Source: JANYCG01 sp031431035 (GTDB lineage Bacteria > Pseudomonadota > Gammaproteobacteria > Burkholderiales > Burkholderiaceae_C). From it: a DNA stretch of 47,105 bases. Below, piece by piece: positions 1-7,609 of this stretch. Position 1 is the stretch's first letter. Every line of letters begins with the position of its first letter. Location of the stretch: the NCBI GenBank assembly GCA_031431035.1, contig JANPCR010000028.1, forward strand, positions 1 to 47,105, read 5' to 3'. Made by a program: the position numbers and the translations under genes. The notes beneath the pieces are model-generated. The model saw nothing but the letters and a program-made list of their open reading frames with translations. It made no database searches and was not told where the DNA came from.

Positions 1-1
1 G

Positions 2-316
2 CGCGAAACCGCCCAGCGCTGGGTGGCGCGCGCCATCACCGGTGAAGTGACGCTGGAACTGCGCCGGGGTAACGACTATTCGCTGCTCAACACCGAGTCC
101 GCCAATCTGACCTACAAGCCCGAGCGCCTGACCATGGAGAAAGGCGAGCTGAGCTTCACCCCGCTAGACCGCATCGGCCAATTGACCATGCGCAACCTGG
201 ACATTGTGGATACCCGCGAAAAGCTTGAGATTTATGCCAAGGCGGGGTTGCTTTCATTGGGCACGGGTGCGGCGCTGGCCAGTTTGGGTCATGCTGCTGA
301 AATGGCAAAGAAATAG
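2..316 (+). CDS. argG: Argininosuccinate synthase, C-terminal part (partial)
   Basis: The frame is open from the first bases of the window and ends at a TAG stop, giving about 104 C-terminal residues. The stretch containing YSLLNTESANLTYKPERLTM followed by DRIGQLTMRNLDI and DTREKL is the conserved tail of the E. coli-type (about 447-residue) argininosuccinate synthase. The enzyme condenses citrulline and aspartate with ATP in arginine biosynthesis, in the cytoplasm. The last residues (LSLGTGAALASLGHAAEMAKK) are a variable tail. The start codon, nucleotide-binding and substrate sites lie outside the window. The gene is followed directly by an AT-rich dispersed repeat, with no classical terminator. 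Confidence 0.93.
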   Translation, partial: RETAQRWVARAITGEVTLELRRGNDYSLLNTESANLTYKPERLTMEKGELSFTPLDRIGQLTMRNLDIVDTREKLEIYAKAGLLSLGTGAALASLGHAAEMAKK

Positions 317-396
317 TTTTGCTAATATTTGTATAGCAAACTATTGAATATATTCGAGAGCTAGAGGCCTATTTTATTGATAATTGTCGATTTTTG
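317..396 (+). repeat. Dispersed AT-rich repeat, copy A (no GAACCTGCAGGTTC hairpin)
   Basis: This copy starts right at the argG stop. It has an inverted repeat TTTGCTA/TAGCAAA (318-324 and 334-340), then the core GAGAGCTAGAGGCCTATTT and ATTGAT. The same order of blocks recurs at 10922-11040, 30276-30395 and 45190-45293. Unlike those copies it lacks the downstream GAACCTGCAGGTTC palindrome. It may act as an RNA hairpin at the argG 3' end. Confidence 0.75.
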
Positions 397-402
397 GTCT
401 CA

Positions 403-423
403 ATATACCCAAATTGGGTATAT
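403..423. promoter_or_regulatory. Orphan 21-bp operator-like palindrome
   Basis: The sequence is a perfect inverted repeat: ATATACCCAA, one central A, then TTGGGTATAT. It overlaps a possible -10 hexamer (TATAGT, 421-426). Palindromes of this form are typical operators for small helix-turn-helix autorepressors, but no such gene follows. The binding protein is unknown, so the regulatory reading is an inference. Confidence 0.45.
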
Positions 424-561
424 AGTGGCTAAATTTCACTGAATCGAGCAATTTGGCGGTGTTTTTGAAGGTTGGAAACGAGCCTAGCCTCTGGCTTGCT
501 TTGTTGGTTTCACAGTTGCCAGGATTACTCGGGTCTTCGGTTCTGGCTTCGGCTTGATCAA
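424..561. other. Non-coding stretch with nothing recognised
   Basis: This stretch lies between the palindrome and the left inverted-repeat arm. I see no open frame with family resemblance, no RNA gene and no clear terminator. Short frames here run into the palindromic arm and look spurious. Confidence 0.5.
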
Positions 562-735
562 CGTCCGCCCGCCGACAGGGCCATGCGCATGCGGTTTTGG
601 GGTGGAAGTGCCGCGCGACCTCGAAAAATTCGTGCGACGCAGTGGTCGCGGAATTTTTTGGGGCACTTAATCGAGGTCGTCACCGCAACGCGTTCCACCC
701 CAAAGCCCGGTCGCACGGCCCTATCACCGGGCTTG
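562..735. repeat. Left arm of long inverted repeat flanking the 757-1560 gene
   Basis: The reverse complement of this 174-bp block aligns with 1640-1813 at roughly 85% identity by eye, with most differences in the central third. Each arm is itself an imperfect palindrome: GGTGGAA pairs with TTCCACC, GACCTCG with CGAGGTC, and AAAAATTC with GAATTTTT around the centre. Each arm could therefore extrude as a branched hairpin. The arm lies about 20 bp past the stop codon of the enclosed gene. Confidence 0.8.
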
Positions 736-756
736 GTGAGTCCGGTACGAAGGACG

Positions 757-1560
757 TCAACCGACCGGTCGAGGCGCGTCCTTTGGTATCAGCACTGATG
801 CGTTTGTGTAGCCGAGATCGAATTTCATCAGTGGGGCCGTTTGGTACTTGACTTGCAGAAACGCCAATAACGGACTTTCGTCTTTTCGATTGAGATCAGA
901 GTCGAGAATAAAGGCTGTACCTCCTCTTTCCAGTTCTATTGGATCCTCGACTGCCGCGCCAAAAAGACGAACAACTTCTGATTGCTTCAGTGCTTCATAT
1001 CTTGGCGACAATGCATTCAGGCATAGTTTGACTTTGATGGTGCCGCCGTCTATGCAAGCTGCAACGGCGCCGTCGATTGTTGCTTTTCGCCGGAAGAAGT
1101 CTGCATTGCGGAAGTAATAGCATCGCCGGTAATTGCTGGAATTCATCTCCAAAATGTTCGTTCGACCGTACACCGTCGCTATGAATTGCTCATAGTTGCC
1201 CTGCGCCTGAAGTCCCGTGGCCGTAAACCATAGAAGACGGAAATCGTGTTCCAAATCCGCTGAGGATTGGAGTTGCTTCGAGGCATATCGGACAATTTCA
1301 GAAATCCTCTCGTTTCGAACAATAGGAAGCGTCGTGAAGTGAATTTCGCCGCTTTCCAGCGCAGCTGCGCGCTTTGCCAACAAGTCATGCGAATCCGTCT
1401 TGGTTTTCTCTTCGATTAGCACCCTCGTGCCGCCAAATCTACAAAGGAAGTCAGCCTCCTTTTTGTGGTCAACGCCAGGGGTTGGAATGTCTTCAACGGA
1501 GACGTTCCACTGCTGGAGGAGGCCACGCGCGTAGGAGAAATTTTGCATTGGGTTGTTCAT
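757..1560 (-). CDS. Unrecognised protein in an inverted-repeat-bounded cassette; possible PD-(D/E)XK-type nuclease
   Basis: I do not recognise the family. The 267-residue protein is predicted soluble, with no signal peptide or membrane segment. Near the N terminus (about residues 33-55) it reads HKKEADFLCRFGGTRVLIEE followed by KTKT. An acidic residue, about a dozen residues and then a strand ending in E-E-K match the spacing of a PD-(D/E)XK nuclease core, but this is weak evidence. The ATG at 1558-1560 is preferred over a GTG nine bases upstream; neither has a good Shine-Dalgarno. Base composition looks less GC-rich than in the neighbours. The gene is enclosed by long inverted repeats, which suggests it arrived as an accessory cassette. 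Confidence 0.6.
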   Translation of the reverse strand: MNNPMQNFSYARGLLQQWNVSVEDIPTPGVDHKKEADFLCRFGGTRVLIEEKTKTDSHDLLAKRAAALESGEIHFTTLPIVRNERISEIVRYASKQLQSSADLEHDFRLLWFTATGLQAQGNYEQFIATVYGRTNILEMNSSNYRRCYYFRNADFFRRKATIDGAVAACIDGGTIKVKLCLNALSPRYEALKQSEVVRLFGAAVEDPIELERGGTAFILDSDLNRKDESPLLAFLQVKYQTAPLMKFDLGYTNASVLIPKDAPRPVG

Positions 1561-1639
1561 AACGACCACAGTCTATGTCAGCTTAACTGGTCCAAAGACC
1601 GGACTTTTGTTTGAGAGCCCAGTGGAGACCCAAACCCGC

Positions 1640-1813
1640 CTAGCCCGGTGATCGGGCCATGCGACCGGGCTTTGGGTTGGAACGCGTTGCGGTAGCGGTG
1701 CTTCAAGTTACCTCAAAAAATTCCGCGACCACCGCGTCGCACGAATTTTTCTATCCCGCGCGGCACTTCCAACCCAAAACCGCATGCGTATGGCCCGGTC
1801 GGCGGGCGGATCG
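1640..1813. repeat. Right arm of long inverted repeat flanking the 757-1560 gene
   Basis: This is the inverted partner of 562-735. Conserved blocks include GCCCGGTGATCGGGCCATGC, GGAACGCGTTGCGGT, TTCCGCGACCACCGCGTCGC and AACCCAAAACCGCATGCG. It lies about 80 bp upstream of the enclosed gene's start. The outer edge runs into a 20-bp tandem repeat. I saw no convincing target-site duplication outside the two arms. Confidence 0.8.
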
Positions 1814-1890
1814 CTACGCAGGCGGGCGGATCGTGACGCAGGTGGGCAGTTCGCTAGGCAGGCGGGCAGCTCGTCACCCAGGTGAGCGCA
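1801..1890. repeat. 20-bp tandem repeat, four units plus a partial fifth
   Basis: Four complete 20-bp units start at 1801, 1821, 1841 and 1861, each of the form GGYGGGCRGNTCGNNANNCA, with a half unit at 1881-1890. The first unit overlaps the outer end of the right inverted-repeat arm. A small palindrome (GGGTTC A GAACCC, 1891-1903) follows. The block lies just beyond the 3' end of murB. Confidence 0.8.
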
Positions 1891-1928
1891 GGGTTCAGAA
1901 CCCGAAACGAGGCGAAAAGGCGATAGAC

Positions 1929-3092
1929 CTATACCACCACCGGCTCAGCCTCTAGCCGAATGCCAAATCGCTCATACACACTGGTTTGAATCGCTTTGGC
2001 AAGCGTCATCACCTCGCCACCCGTGGCACCGTCGGGCGAGCCGATGGCACCCCGGTTCACTAAAACCAGCGCTTGCTTTTCATACACACCGGCCTGTCCC
2101 ACGGACTTGCCCCGCCAACCGCAGGCGTCGATCAACCAGCCGGCCGCCAGCTTGACCGAACCATCCGCCAGGTGGTAGTGCACGATTCGCGGCTCGCGGG
2201 CGATGATGTCGGCGCATTGCTCTGTCGTGACAGTGGGGTTTTTGAAAAAACTGCCCACGTTGCCAATCACTTGCGGGTCCGGCAACTTGGCACGGCGAAT
2301 TTCGCACACCCAGTCGAAGATTTGCTGCGCCGTCAGGGGTGTTGCGGGTGACTGGGTTTGGTGCGCGGCGAGCTTTTTGTCAATATCGGCATAGCCCAAG
2401 ACGGGTTTCCAGGCCTTGGGCAGATTGAAGCGCACGTTCAAAATCATCGCCCTGCCCGCCAAACCTGCCACGCCTGCTTTATCGGCTTCGTTGGCATTTT
2501 TGGCTTTGTCGGCTTTGCTGGCCGACATCGTCGCCGGGGCTGTATTCGCACCGCGCGTGAACGGGTCACCCCCAATTGCGGGTCGCTTAAAAATTGAATC
2601 TCGGTAACCAAAGGCGCATTGCAGGGCGTTCAGAGTAAAAACCTCACCCGTCACCAAATCCATGGCTTCGAGCGACTCAAAACGGTCTTGCAACTCAACC
2701 CCATAGGCCCCAATGTTTTGCACAGGCGTTGCGCCCACAGTGCCAGGAATCAACGCCAAATTCTCTAAGCCCGGATAGCCTTGCGCGACCGTCCAAGCTA
2801 CAAAATCGTGCCAATTTTCGCCCGCGCCCGCCTCCACAATGAAGCTTTTAGCGGTTTCGGCTACCAAGCGGCGGCCCATCAGCTCGACCTTCAGCACCAA
2901 AGGCTTCACGTCGCCTGTCAGCACAATGTTGCTGCCCCCGCCCAAGATAAATTTGGGCAGTGGGGCCAGTTCGGGGTCCAAAATCACCTGGTTCAGGGTG
3001 GCCACGCTGTCGATTCGCACCAAAGACAGGGCCTTGGCGACGATATGGAAAGTGTTGTGGGCTTGTAACGGGACGTTTTTCTCGACTAACAT
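1929..3092 (-). CDS. murB: UDP-N-acetylenolpyruvoylglucosamine reductase
   Basis: MurB is the FAD- and NADPH-dependent cytoplasmic reductase that forms UDP-MurNAc in peptidoglycan precursor synthesis. The 387-residue product has the FAD-binding GGGSNIVL (residues 51-58), IPGTVGATPVQNIGAYGVEL (115-134), FGYRDSIFK (161-169), the catalytic serine in GNVGSFFKNP (S281) and the terminal LEAEPVVV with the proton-relay glutamate. It is an E. coli-type (type I) MurB. The ATG at 3090-3092 starts the conserved N terminus (MLVEKNVPLQAHNTFH); an upstream extension would run into yajQ. Residues about 171-212 are an unusual Ala/Lys/Asp-rich low-complexity insertion where E. coli MurB has only a few residues. 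Confidence 0.96.
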   Translation of the reverse strand: MLVEKNVPLQAHNTFHIVAKALSLVRIDSVATLNQVILDPELAPLPKFILGGGSNIVLTGDVKPLVLKVELMGRRLVAETAKSFIVEAGAGENWHDFVAWTVAQGYPGLENLALIPGTVGATPVQNIGAYGVELQDRFESLEAMDLVTGEVFTLNALQCAFGYRDSIFKRPAIGGDPFTRGANTAPATMSASKADKAKNANEADKAGVAGLAGRAMILNVRFNLPKAWKPVLGYADIDKKLAAHQTQSPATPLTAQQIFDWVCEIRRAKLPDPQVIGNVGSFFKNPTVTTEQCADIIAREPRIVHYHLADGSVKLAAGWLIDACGWRGKSVGQAGVYEKQALVLVNRGAIGSPDGATGGEVMTLAKAIQTSVYERFGIRLEAEPVVV

Positions 3093-3156
3093 GGTGAGAT
3101 TGTCGCCTGTGGCGCTGGTCTTTTTTTGTTGATTTGCAAGTTTTGGGGAGCCTAAA

Positions 3157-3642
3157 GTGCCGTCGTTTGATACCGTTTGTGAAGCCAACCTGGTTGAGGT
3201 GAAAAATGCCGTGGAAAACACCTCCAAAGAAATCGCCACGCGCTTTGATTTCAAGGGCACCTCAGCGGCCATTGAGCTGAAAGAAAAAGACATCACGTTG
3301 ATTGGCGACGCCGAATTTCAACTGAACCAAATTGACGACATTTTGCGCAACAAGCTGACCAAACGCAGTGTGGATGTGCGGTTTTTGGACGTGGGCGATG
3401 TGCAAAAAATGGGTGGCGACAAGGTCAAACAGGTCATCAAAGTGCGCAATGGCATTGAATCTGACGTGTCCAAAAAGCTGCAACGCCTGATCAAGGACAG
3501 CAAAATCAAAGTGCAGGCCGCCATTCAGGGCGACGCCGTGCGCGTGACGGGCGCCAAACGCGACGATTTGCAAGCCGCGATGGCGCTGATCCGCAAAGAC
3601 ATTGCCGACCTGCCCTTGAGCTTTAACAATTTCCGAGATTGA
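3157..3642 (+). CDS. yajQ: YajQ family nucleotide-binding protein
   Basis: The 161-residue protein matches the YajQ/UPF0234 family at full length, from MPSFDTVCEANLVEVKNAVE to the terminal LPLSFNNFRD. Family members have two ferredoxin-like folds and bind nucleotides; some have been reported to bind cyclic di-GMP and modulate transcription factors. Whether that holds here is not visible in the sequence. The start is GTG (3157-3159), preceded by a good GGGGAG (3145-3150). It is divergent from murB with only 64 bp between starts, so the two promoters share a short region. The stop overlaps the next gene's ATG (TGATG). Confidence 0.95.
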   Translation: MPSFDTVCEANLVEVKNAVENTSKEIATRFDFKGTSAAIELKEKDITLIGDAEFQLNQIDDILRNKLTKRSVDVRFLDVGDVQKMGGDKVKQVIKVRNGIESDVSKKLQRLIKDSKIKVQAAIQGDAVRVTGAKRDDLQAAMALIRKDIADLPLSFNNFRD

Positions 3643-4319
3643 TGACCCTGCCTGCATTTCATTCCTTCACCCTCTGCGCAATTTTGACGCTGGGCTTGAA
3701 CATGGTTGCCCAGGCCCAGTCGGTTACCTTGGCTGGCATGTTGGGCAGCAAAGCGCTGGTGATTGTGGATGGCAAACCGCCGAAGTCTCTGGCGGCGGGT
3801 GAATCGCATTTGGGGGTGAAAGTGCTGTCCACCAACGGCGATTCAGCGGTGATCGAAATGGGTGGGCGCAAGCACACCTTGCGTATGGGCGATGCGCCGG
3901 CCAGCGTGGGTGCAGGGGGTGCGAGCAACACCACCGGCACCGCTGCCAACGGCAGCAAAATTGTGATGACCGCCGGCAGTGGTGGCCATTTTTTATCGAT
4001 GGGTCAAATCAACGGGCACAGCGTGCAACTGATGGTTGACACGGGGGCCACCGCCGTCAGCATGAGCACGGCAGACGCCCAGCGCATGGGGCTGAACCTG
4101 AAGGGCGCGCAAATTGTTCGCTTGTCTACCGCCAATGGGGTGACGCAGGGTTGGCGCGTCAAGCTCGATTCTGTGCGCTTGGGCGATGTGGAGGTGTTCA
4201 ACGTCGACGCTGTAGTGTCCAATGCATCCATGCCGTTTGTGCTCTTGGGCAACAGCTTTTTAACCCGCTTTCAGATGACCCGTGACAACGACCAGATGGT
4301 GCTGGTCAAACGCTATTGA
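3642..4319 (+). CDS. Secreted retropepsin-like aspartic protease
   Basis: The 225-residue protein begins with a signal peptide (cleavage near VAQAQS, residues 22-27). A variable low-complexity region of about 80 residues rich in Gly/Ala/Thr follows, then a single retropepsin-like domain. The catalytic motif MVDTGATAVSMS puts the aspartate at D133, and the second half contains FVLLGNSFLTRFQMTR. This fits the bacterial clan AA protease family (TIGR02281-like) that acts in the periplasm, probably as a homodimer since it carries one Asp motif. The substrate is unknown. The ATG overlaps the yajQ stop, so the genes are probably cotranscribed and translationally coupled. I preferred this ATG over the adjacent TTG. 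Confidence 0.85.
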   Translation: MTLPAFHSFTLCAILTLGLNMVAQAQSVTLAGMLGSKALVIVDGKPPKSLAAGESHLGVKVLSTNGDSAVIEMGGRKHTLRMGDAPASVGAGGASNTTGTAANGSKIVMTAGSGGHFLSMGQINGHSVQLMVDTGATAVSMSTADAQRMGLNLKGAQIVRLSTANGVTQGWRVKLDSVRLGDVEVFNVDAVVSNASMPFVLLGNSFLTRFQMTRDNDQMVLVKRY

Positions 4320-4331
4320 AGGGGTCGAGCT

Positions 4332-5285
4332 TTGCAAGTGCAAACTGAAAACGATTACGAAGACCTCTTGAGCCTGTGGTCTGATCTGGAATCAGGGATT
4401 GGCATCATCGTGGCCAGCCCGGGCAGCATTCAAGAATTTGAGCAGCGCGTGTGGCAATACGACCGCTGGATGCAAACTTTGCTGCAACGCGACACCGACG
4501 TGGGCTTGTACCTTCTGTTCCAGTTGGCCACGAATTCGCCCGTGGGTTACAGCGCCTCGCACGCGCTGGTGTGTGCGGTGCTGTGCCATTTGATGGCGGT
4601 TGAGCTCAAGGTCAGCACGCCTGAGCGCAACAGCCTGGTGCATGCAGCGCTGACCATGAACATCGCCATGACCGCCTTGCAGGACGAGCTGGCAAGCCAA
4701 GCTGAAAAGCCGTCACTCAAGCAGATGGAGGTGATTCGAGCGCACACAGCCAAAGGCGGTTTGATGTTGGCCAACCTGCAAGTCAGCGACGACTTGTGGC
4801 TGGACATTGTCAGCAGACACCATGATGAACGCACCGACGAGGGGCAGTTCAGGCAAATCACGCCAGCCAACCGTTTGGCACGAATTTTAAGAATTGTGGA
4901 CCGCTACGCCGCCATGATCAGCCCACGCCAATCGCGCACTGGGCGCAGCACGGCCGATTCGATCAAGTCCCTGATTTCAAGCAGCGTGGAGCAAGTGGAC
5001 GATGTGGGCCAGGCCCTGGTGCGGGTGGTCGGCCTTTACCCGCCTGGCACTTACGTGCGGCTGGACAGCGCGGCCATAGCCGTGGTGATGCGCAGGTCAA
5101 CGTCGTCTGCCTTGCCGCATGTGGCAATTGTGATCAACGAAGAAGGCCAAGCGGTGGCCCGCCCGCAATTGCACCGCACGGCGCAGGCCAAGGCCAAAAT
5201 TGATTCTGCTTTGGCAGCGTCGGCCCTGAACTTGCGGCTGAATCACCATTTGATCTTGCAAATGGGTGCACACACTTCGGTTTAG
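4332..5285 (+). CDS. HD-GYP-like domain protein, degenerate
   Basis: The 317-residue soluble protein resembles HD/HD-GYP phosphohydrolases in layout but lacks several metal ligands. The segment SASHALVCAVLCHLMA is in the place of the first helix, EVIRAHTAKGGLMLANL resembles the HD-GYP central helix, and RHHDERTDEGQFRQITPANR is a degraded version of the HHE..DG.GYP motif, keeping HH but lacking GYP. TPANRLARILRIVDRYAAM matches the HD-GYP helix that normally reads ..A.I..V.D.Y.A. It may be a catalytically dead or altered cyclic-di-GMP phosphodiesterase relative acting as a sensor or scaffold. The TTG start follows GGGGTCGAGC. It lies 12 bp after the protease gene and is probably in the yajQ operon. 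Confidence 0.65.
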   Translation: MQVQTENDYEDLLSLWSDLESGIGIIVASPGSIQEFEQRVWQYDRWMQTLLQRDTDVGLYLLFQLATNSPVGYSASHALVCAVLCHLMAVELKVSTPERNSLVHAALTMNIAMTALQDELASQAEKPSLKQMEVIRAHTAKGGLMLANLQVSDDLWLDIVSRHHDERTDEGQFRQITPANRLARILRIVDRYAAMISPRQSRTGRSTADSIKSLISSSVEQVDDVGQALVRVVGLYPPGTYVRLDSAAIAVVMRRSTSSALPHVAIVINEEGQAVARPQLHRTAQAKAKIDSALAASALNLRLNHHLILQMGAHTSV

Positions 5286-5331
5286 CTGAGCGCGCGGTTG
5301 CGCGAGCTTGAGCCCAGGCTGCGCAAACGGT

Positions 5332-6045
5332 CTATTTGGCTTTGCCAGATACTTTTTCAGACGCCCTGCCATGCGCCTTGCCAGTCACGGTCGCGGTCGC
5401 CTTGCCCACCATTTTGCCGCGACCCAACTTGGATTCGGTGCCTTTGAGCAAGCGCGAGATATTCAGCGCATGCCGCCAAACCAGCAGCGCCGCCATGACC
5501 GTGATTGCCATCAGCACCGGCTTGGCCATGTACCAAGCGACGCCACCGCCCATGAGGTAATAAACCGGCGCAAAAACCGCCGCCACGAGCGACGCCAAGG
5601 ACGAATAGCGCGAGAAAAACGCGATGATCAGCCAGGTGGCGCAAGTTGCCAGTCCGAGCCAGAGGTTGATGCCCAGCAACACGCCCAACGCCGTGGCCAC
5701 CCCTTTGCCGCCCTGAAAGCGGAAAAAAACCGGGAACAAGTGCCCTAAAAACGCTGCCAACCCTACCAAGGCCAGCGTGCCTGCACCCAGCCCGTAAGCC
5801 GCGCCAAACCAATGCACCAGCATGACGGGCAACCAGCCTTTGATGGCATCGAGCAGCAGCGTGGCCACCGCTGCAGTTTTGGAGCCTGAGCGCAGCACAT
5901 TGGTGGCTCCCGGGTTTTTGCTGCCATAACTGCGCGGGTCGTTCAAACCCATCACCCGACTCACGATGACGGCGAAAGACAAGGAGCCAATAAGGTAGGC
6001 AGCCAACGTGGCCAGCGCGGGAAGAATCGGCAGAATGGATTGCAT
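5332..6045 (-). CDS. plsY: Glycerol-3-phosphate acyltransferase PlsY
   Basis: PlsY transfers an acyl group from acyl-phosphate to glycerol-3-phosphate in the inner membrane, the first step of phospholipid synthesis. The protein has the polytopic PlsY pattern with IGSLSFAVIVSR, the conserved DPRSYGSKNPGATNVLRSGS loop, GHLFPVFFRFQGGKGVAT (the active-site glycine-rich loop) and a third loop near the C-terminal membrane segment. The 237-residue length exceeds the usual length of about 200. The extra part is a Lys/Gly/Ala-rich tail from about residue 205 (GKMVGKATATVTGKAHGRAS), predicted cytoplasmic and unrelated to catalysis. It converges with the HD-type gene; the stop codons are about 46 bp apart. 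Confidence 0.95.
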   Translation of the reverse strand: MQSILPILPALATLAAYLIGSLSFAVIVSRVMGLNDPRSYGSKNPGATNVLRSGSKTAAVATLLLDAIKGWLPVMLVHWFGAAYGLGAGTLALVGLAAFLGHLFPVFFRFQGGKGVATALGVLLGINLWLGLATCATWLIIAFFSRYSSLASLVAAVFAPVYYLMGGGVAWYMAKPVLMAITVMAALLVWRHALNISRLLKGTESKLGRGKMVGKATATVTGKAHGRASEKVSGKAK

Positions 6046-6063
6046 ATTCGCTATCCTACTCGC

Positions 6064-7356
6064 TCAAATCCCCTTGCCCCGCGCCACGTCCATCACCACC
6101 CGCGCCGCCAAATAAAGCCGCGCCTCCACGGTGTCCAGCAGCACGTATTCGTTGTCGGCCGTGTGGCCCCCAAACCCTTGCAGGCCAAAGCGCTCCACCA
6201 CAGCCGCTTGGGTTTTCAGGGCCGCAAAGGCCGCATCGGTGCCGCCGCCCTCGGGTTGGTCGTCAACTTCGAGCTTGCGGCCGAGTTCAGCGTAAATGGT
6301 TTGCGCGTGCGCGGCCAGCTTGCGGTTGGCGGCGGTGACCTCCAGCGGTGGACGGCGACGCTCGAAATTGATGGTGACTTTGGCCTCAGGTAGCAACTGC
6401 TTTTTGGCCCTTTCACGCACAGTGGCCTCAATGCCGTCGTAGTCGGCCACGCGCAGCACGCGCACATCCGCCTGTGCCGTGGCATAGGCTGGAATCACGT
6501 TGCGGTTGGTGCCCGATTGCGCCACCGTCCAGTTCAGCTTCAGGCCCTTGTCGTTTTGCGACAGGTCGCGCATTTGCATGATTTGGTGCGACAACTCGTA
6601 CAGCGCGTTCACGCCGCGCTCAGGCGCAGCCCCTGCATGCGAGGCGCGCCCTTCGACTTTCAGCTCGACCGAGGCAATGCCGCTGGTCGCCAAGGACAGT
6701 TTGTCGCTGTGGGTGCGGGTAGCTTCAAATGACAGCACGGCATCGTGCTCGCTGCCCGCCTTGGTCAATTCAGCGCGAGAGCCAGGCGAGCTGATTTCTT
6801 CATCGCCATTGACCAACACGGTCAAGGTACCGTATTCATTGAAATTCAGCGCCTTGAGCATAGCCACCACATGCACCACCATCGCCACGCCTTGCTTGTC
6901 GTCTGAAATCCCTAAGCCGTAGGCTTTGTCGCCATCAATGCGAAACGGCTGCTTGGCCGCCATGCCCTTGGGATAAACCGTGTCGATGTGCGCAATCAGC
7001 AAAATGCGTTTGCTGCCGGTTCCTTTGAACGTGGCTTTGACCATGCGACCTATTTTGTCGGGCGTGTCCGCCATGCGGTAATTGGTGGCCTCTTGCGGTT
7101 CGATGAACTCGATTTGCCCTCCCAACGCGCGCAGTTTGCTGCCCAGTAACTCTGTCGCCTGGGTAATGCCCTCATGGTCGCGGCTACCGGTTTCGATATT
7201 GACAAATTCCCTCAGCGACTCCAGCAAGGGCTGCTTTTGCGCGGCGGCGGCGGCCTGTACCGCTGCGTTGGGTGAAGCCACCAATTGGGCGAAAGTTGCG
7301 GTTGGCAAAAAGCTCGAGCTAATGAACAGGCTAAGCAATAAGCGATGAAATTTCAT
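6064..7356 (-). CDS. Secreted M20 family metallopeptidase (glutamate carboxypeptidase-like)
   Basis: The 430-residue protein has a signal peptide ending near TATFAQ and the M20 dizinc signature. Visible are LLIAHIDTVYP (zinc His and Asp), GISDDKQGVA (bridging Asp), VNGDEEISSPGS (catalytic Glu pair), FEATRTHS, SHAGAAPERGVNA in the lid/dimerisation domain, and QGFGGHTADNEYV (C-terminal zinc His). It is closest to carboxypeptidase G2-type enzymes that cleave C-terminal glutamate from N-acyl or folate substrates, but the substrate cannot be fixed from sequence. The ATG at 7354-7356 is chosen because it opens the signal peptide. It lies 18 bp upstream of plsY on the same strand, so cotranscription is possible. 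Confidence 0.9.
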   Translation of the reverse strand: MKFHRLLLSLFISSSFLPTATFAQLVASPNAAVQAAAAAQKQPLLESLREFVNIETGSRDHEGITQATELLGSKLRALGGQIEFIEPQEATNYRMADTPDKIGRMVKATFKGTGSKRILLIAHIDTVYPKGMAAKQPFRIDGDKAYGLGISDDKQGVAMVVHVVAMLKALNFNEYGTLTVLVNGDEEISSPGSRAELTKAGSEHDAVLSFEATRTHSDKLSLATSGIASVELKVEGRASHAGAAPERGVNALYELSHQIMQMRDLSQNDKGLKLNWTVAQSGTNRNVIPAYATAQADVRVLRVADYDGIEATVRERAKKQLLPEAKVTINFERRRPPLEVTAANRKLAAHAQTIYAELGRKLEVDDQPEGGGTDAAFAALKTQAAVVERFGLQGFGGHTADNEYVLLDTVEARLYLAARVVMDVARGKGI

Positions 7357-7557
7357 GGGATGAACACCTTTGGAGTTGACGACGCCAGCATAGCCTACTG
7401 GCGACGAGCTTCCCATTCCCGCTGATTCAGGCTGGTTTCGAATTGGCTGGACAGTGATTCATGGATTGGGGCCGTGGTAGGAGGGACAAGTGAATGATAT
7501 CCACACCACTTCGTACAAGTTTGACAGGGATTTCAGCACCCCATCCTGCAACCCAAC

Positions 7558-7589
7558 AAAAAAAGCGGAGCGCCCGAGGGCCTCCGCTT
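7558..7589 (-). terminator. Rho-independent terminator of the SGNH hydrolase gene
   Basis: On the minus strand an AAGCGGAG/CTCCGCTT stem (8 bp) with an 11-nt loop is followed by a T-run. It sits about 20 bp past the stop codon at 7610. Confidence 0.85.
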
Positions 7590-7609
7590 GGGTCAAAACA
7601 ACAAGCTTG

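Noticed and set aside
472..851. Several short frames across the left inverted-repeat arm
   Set aside because: They run through palindromic non-coding DNA, overlap on both strands and lack start signals or homology.
562..1813. Integron gene cassette with attC site
   Set aside because: The arms are palindromic but I found no GTTRRRY/RYYYAAC core boxes, and there are two inverted arms rather than a single attC.
1801..1890. CRISPR array
   Set aside because: Units are contiguous 20-bp repeats without unique spacers, and no cas genes are present.
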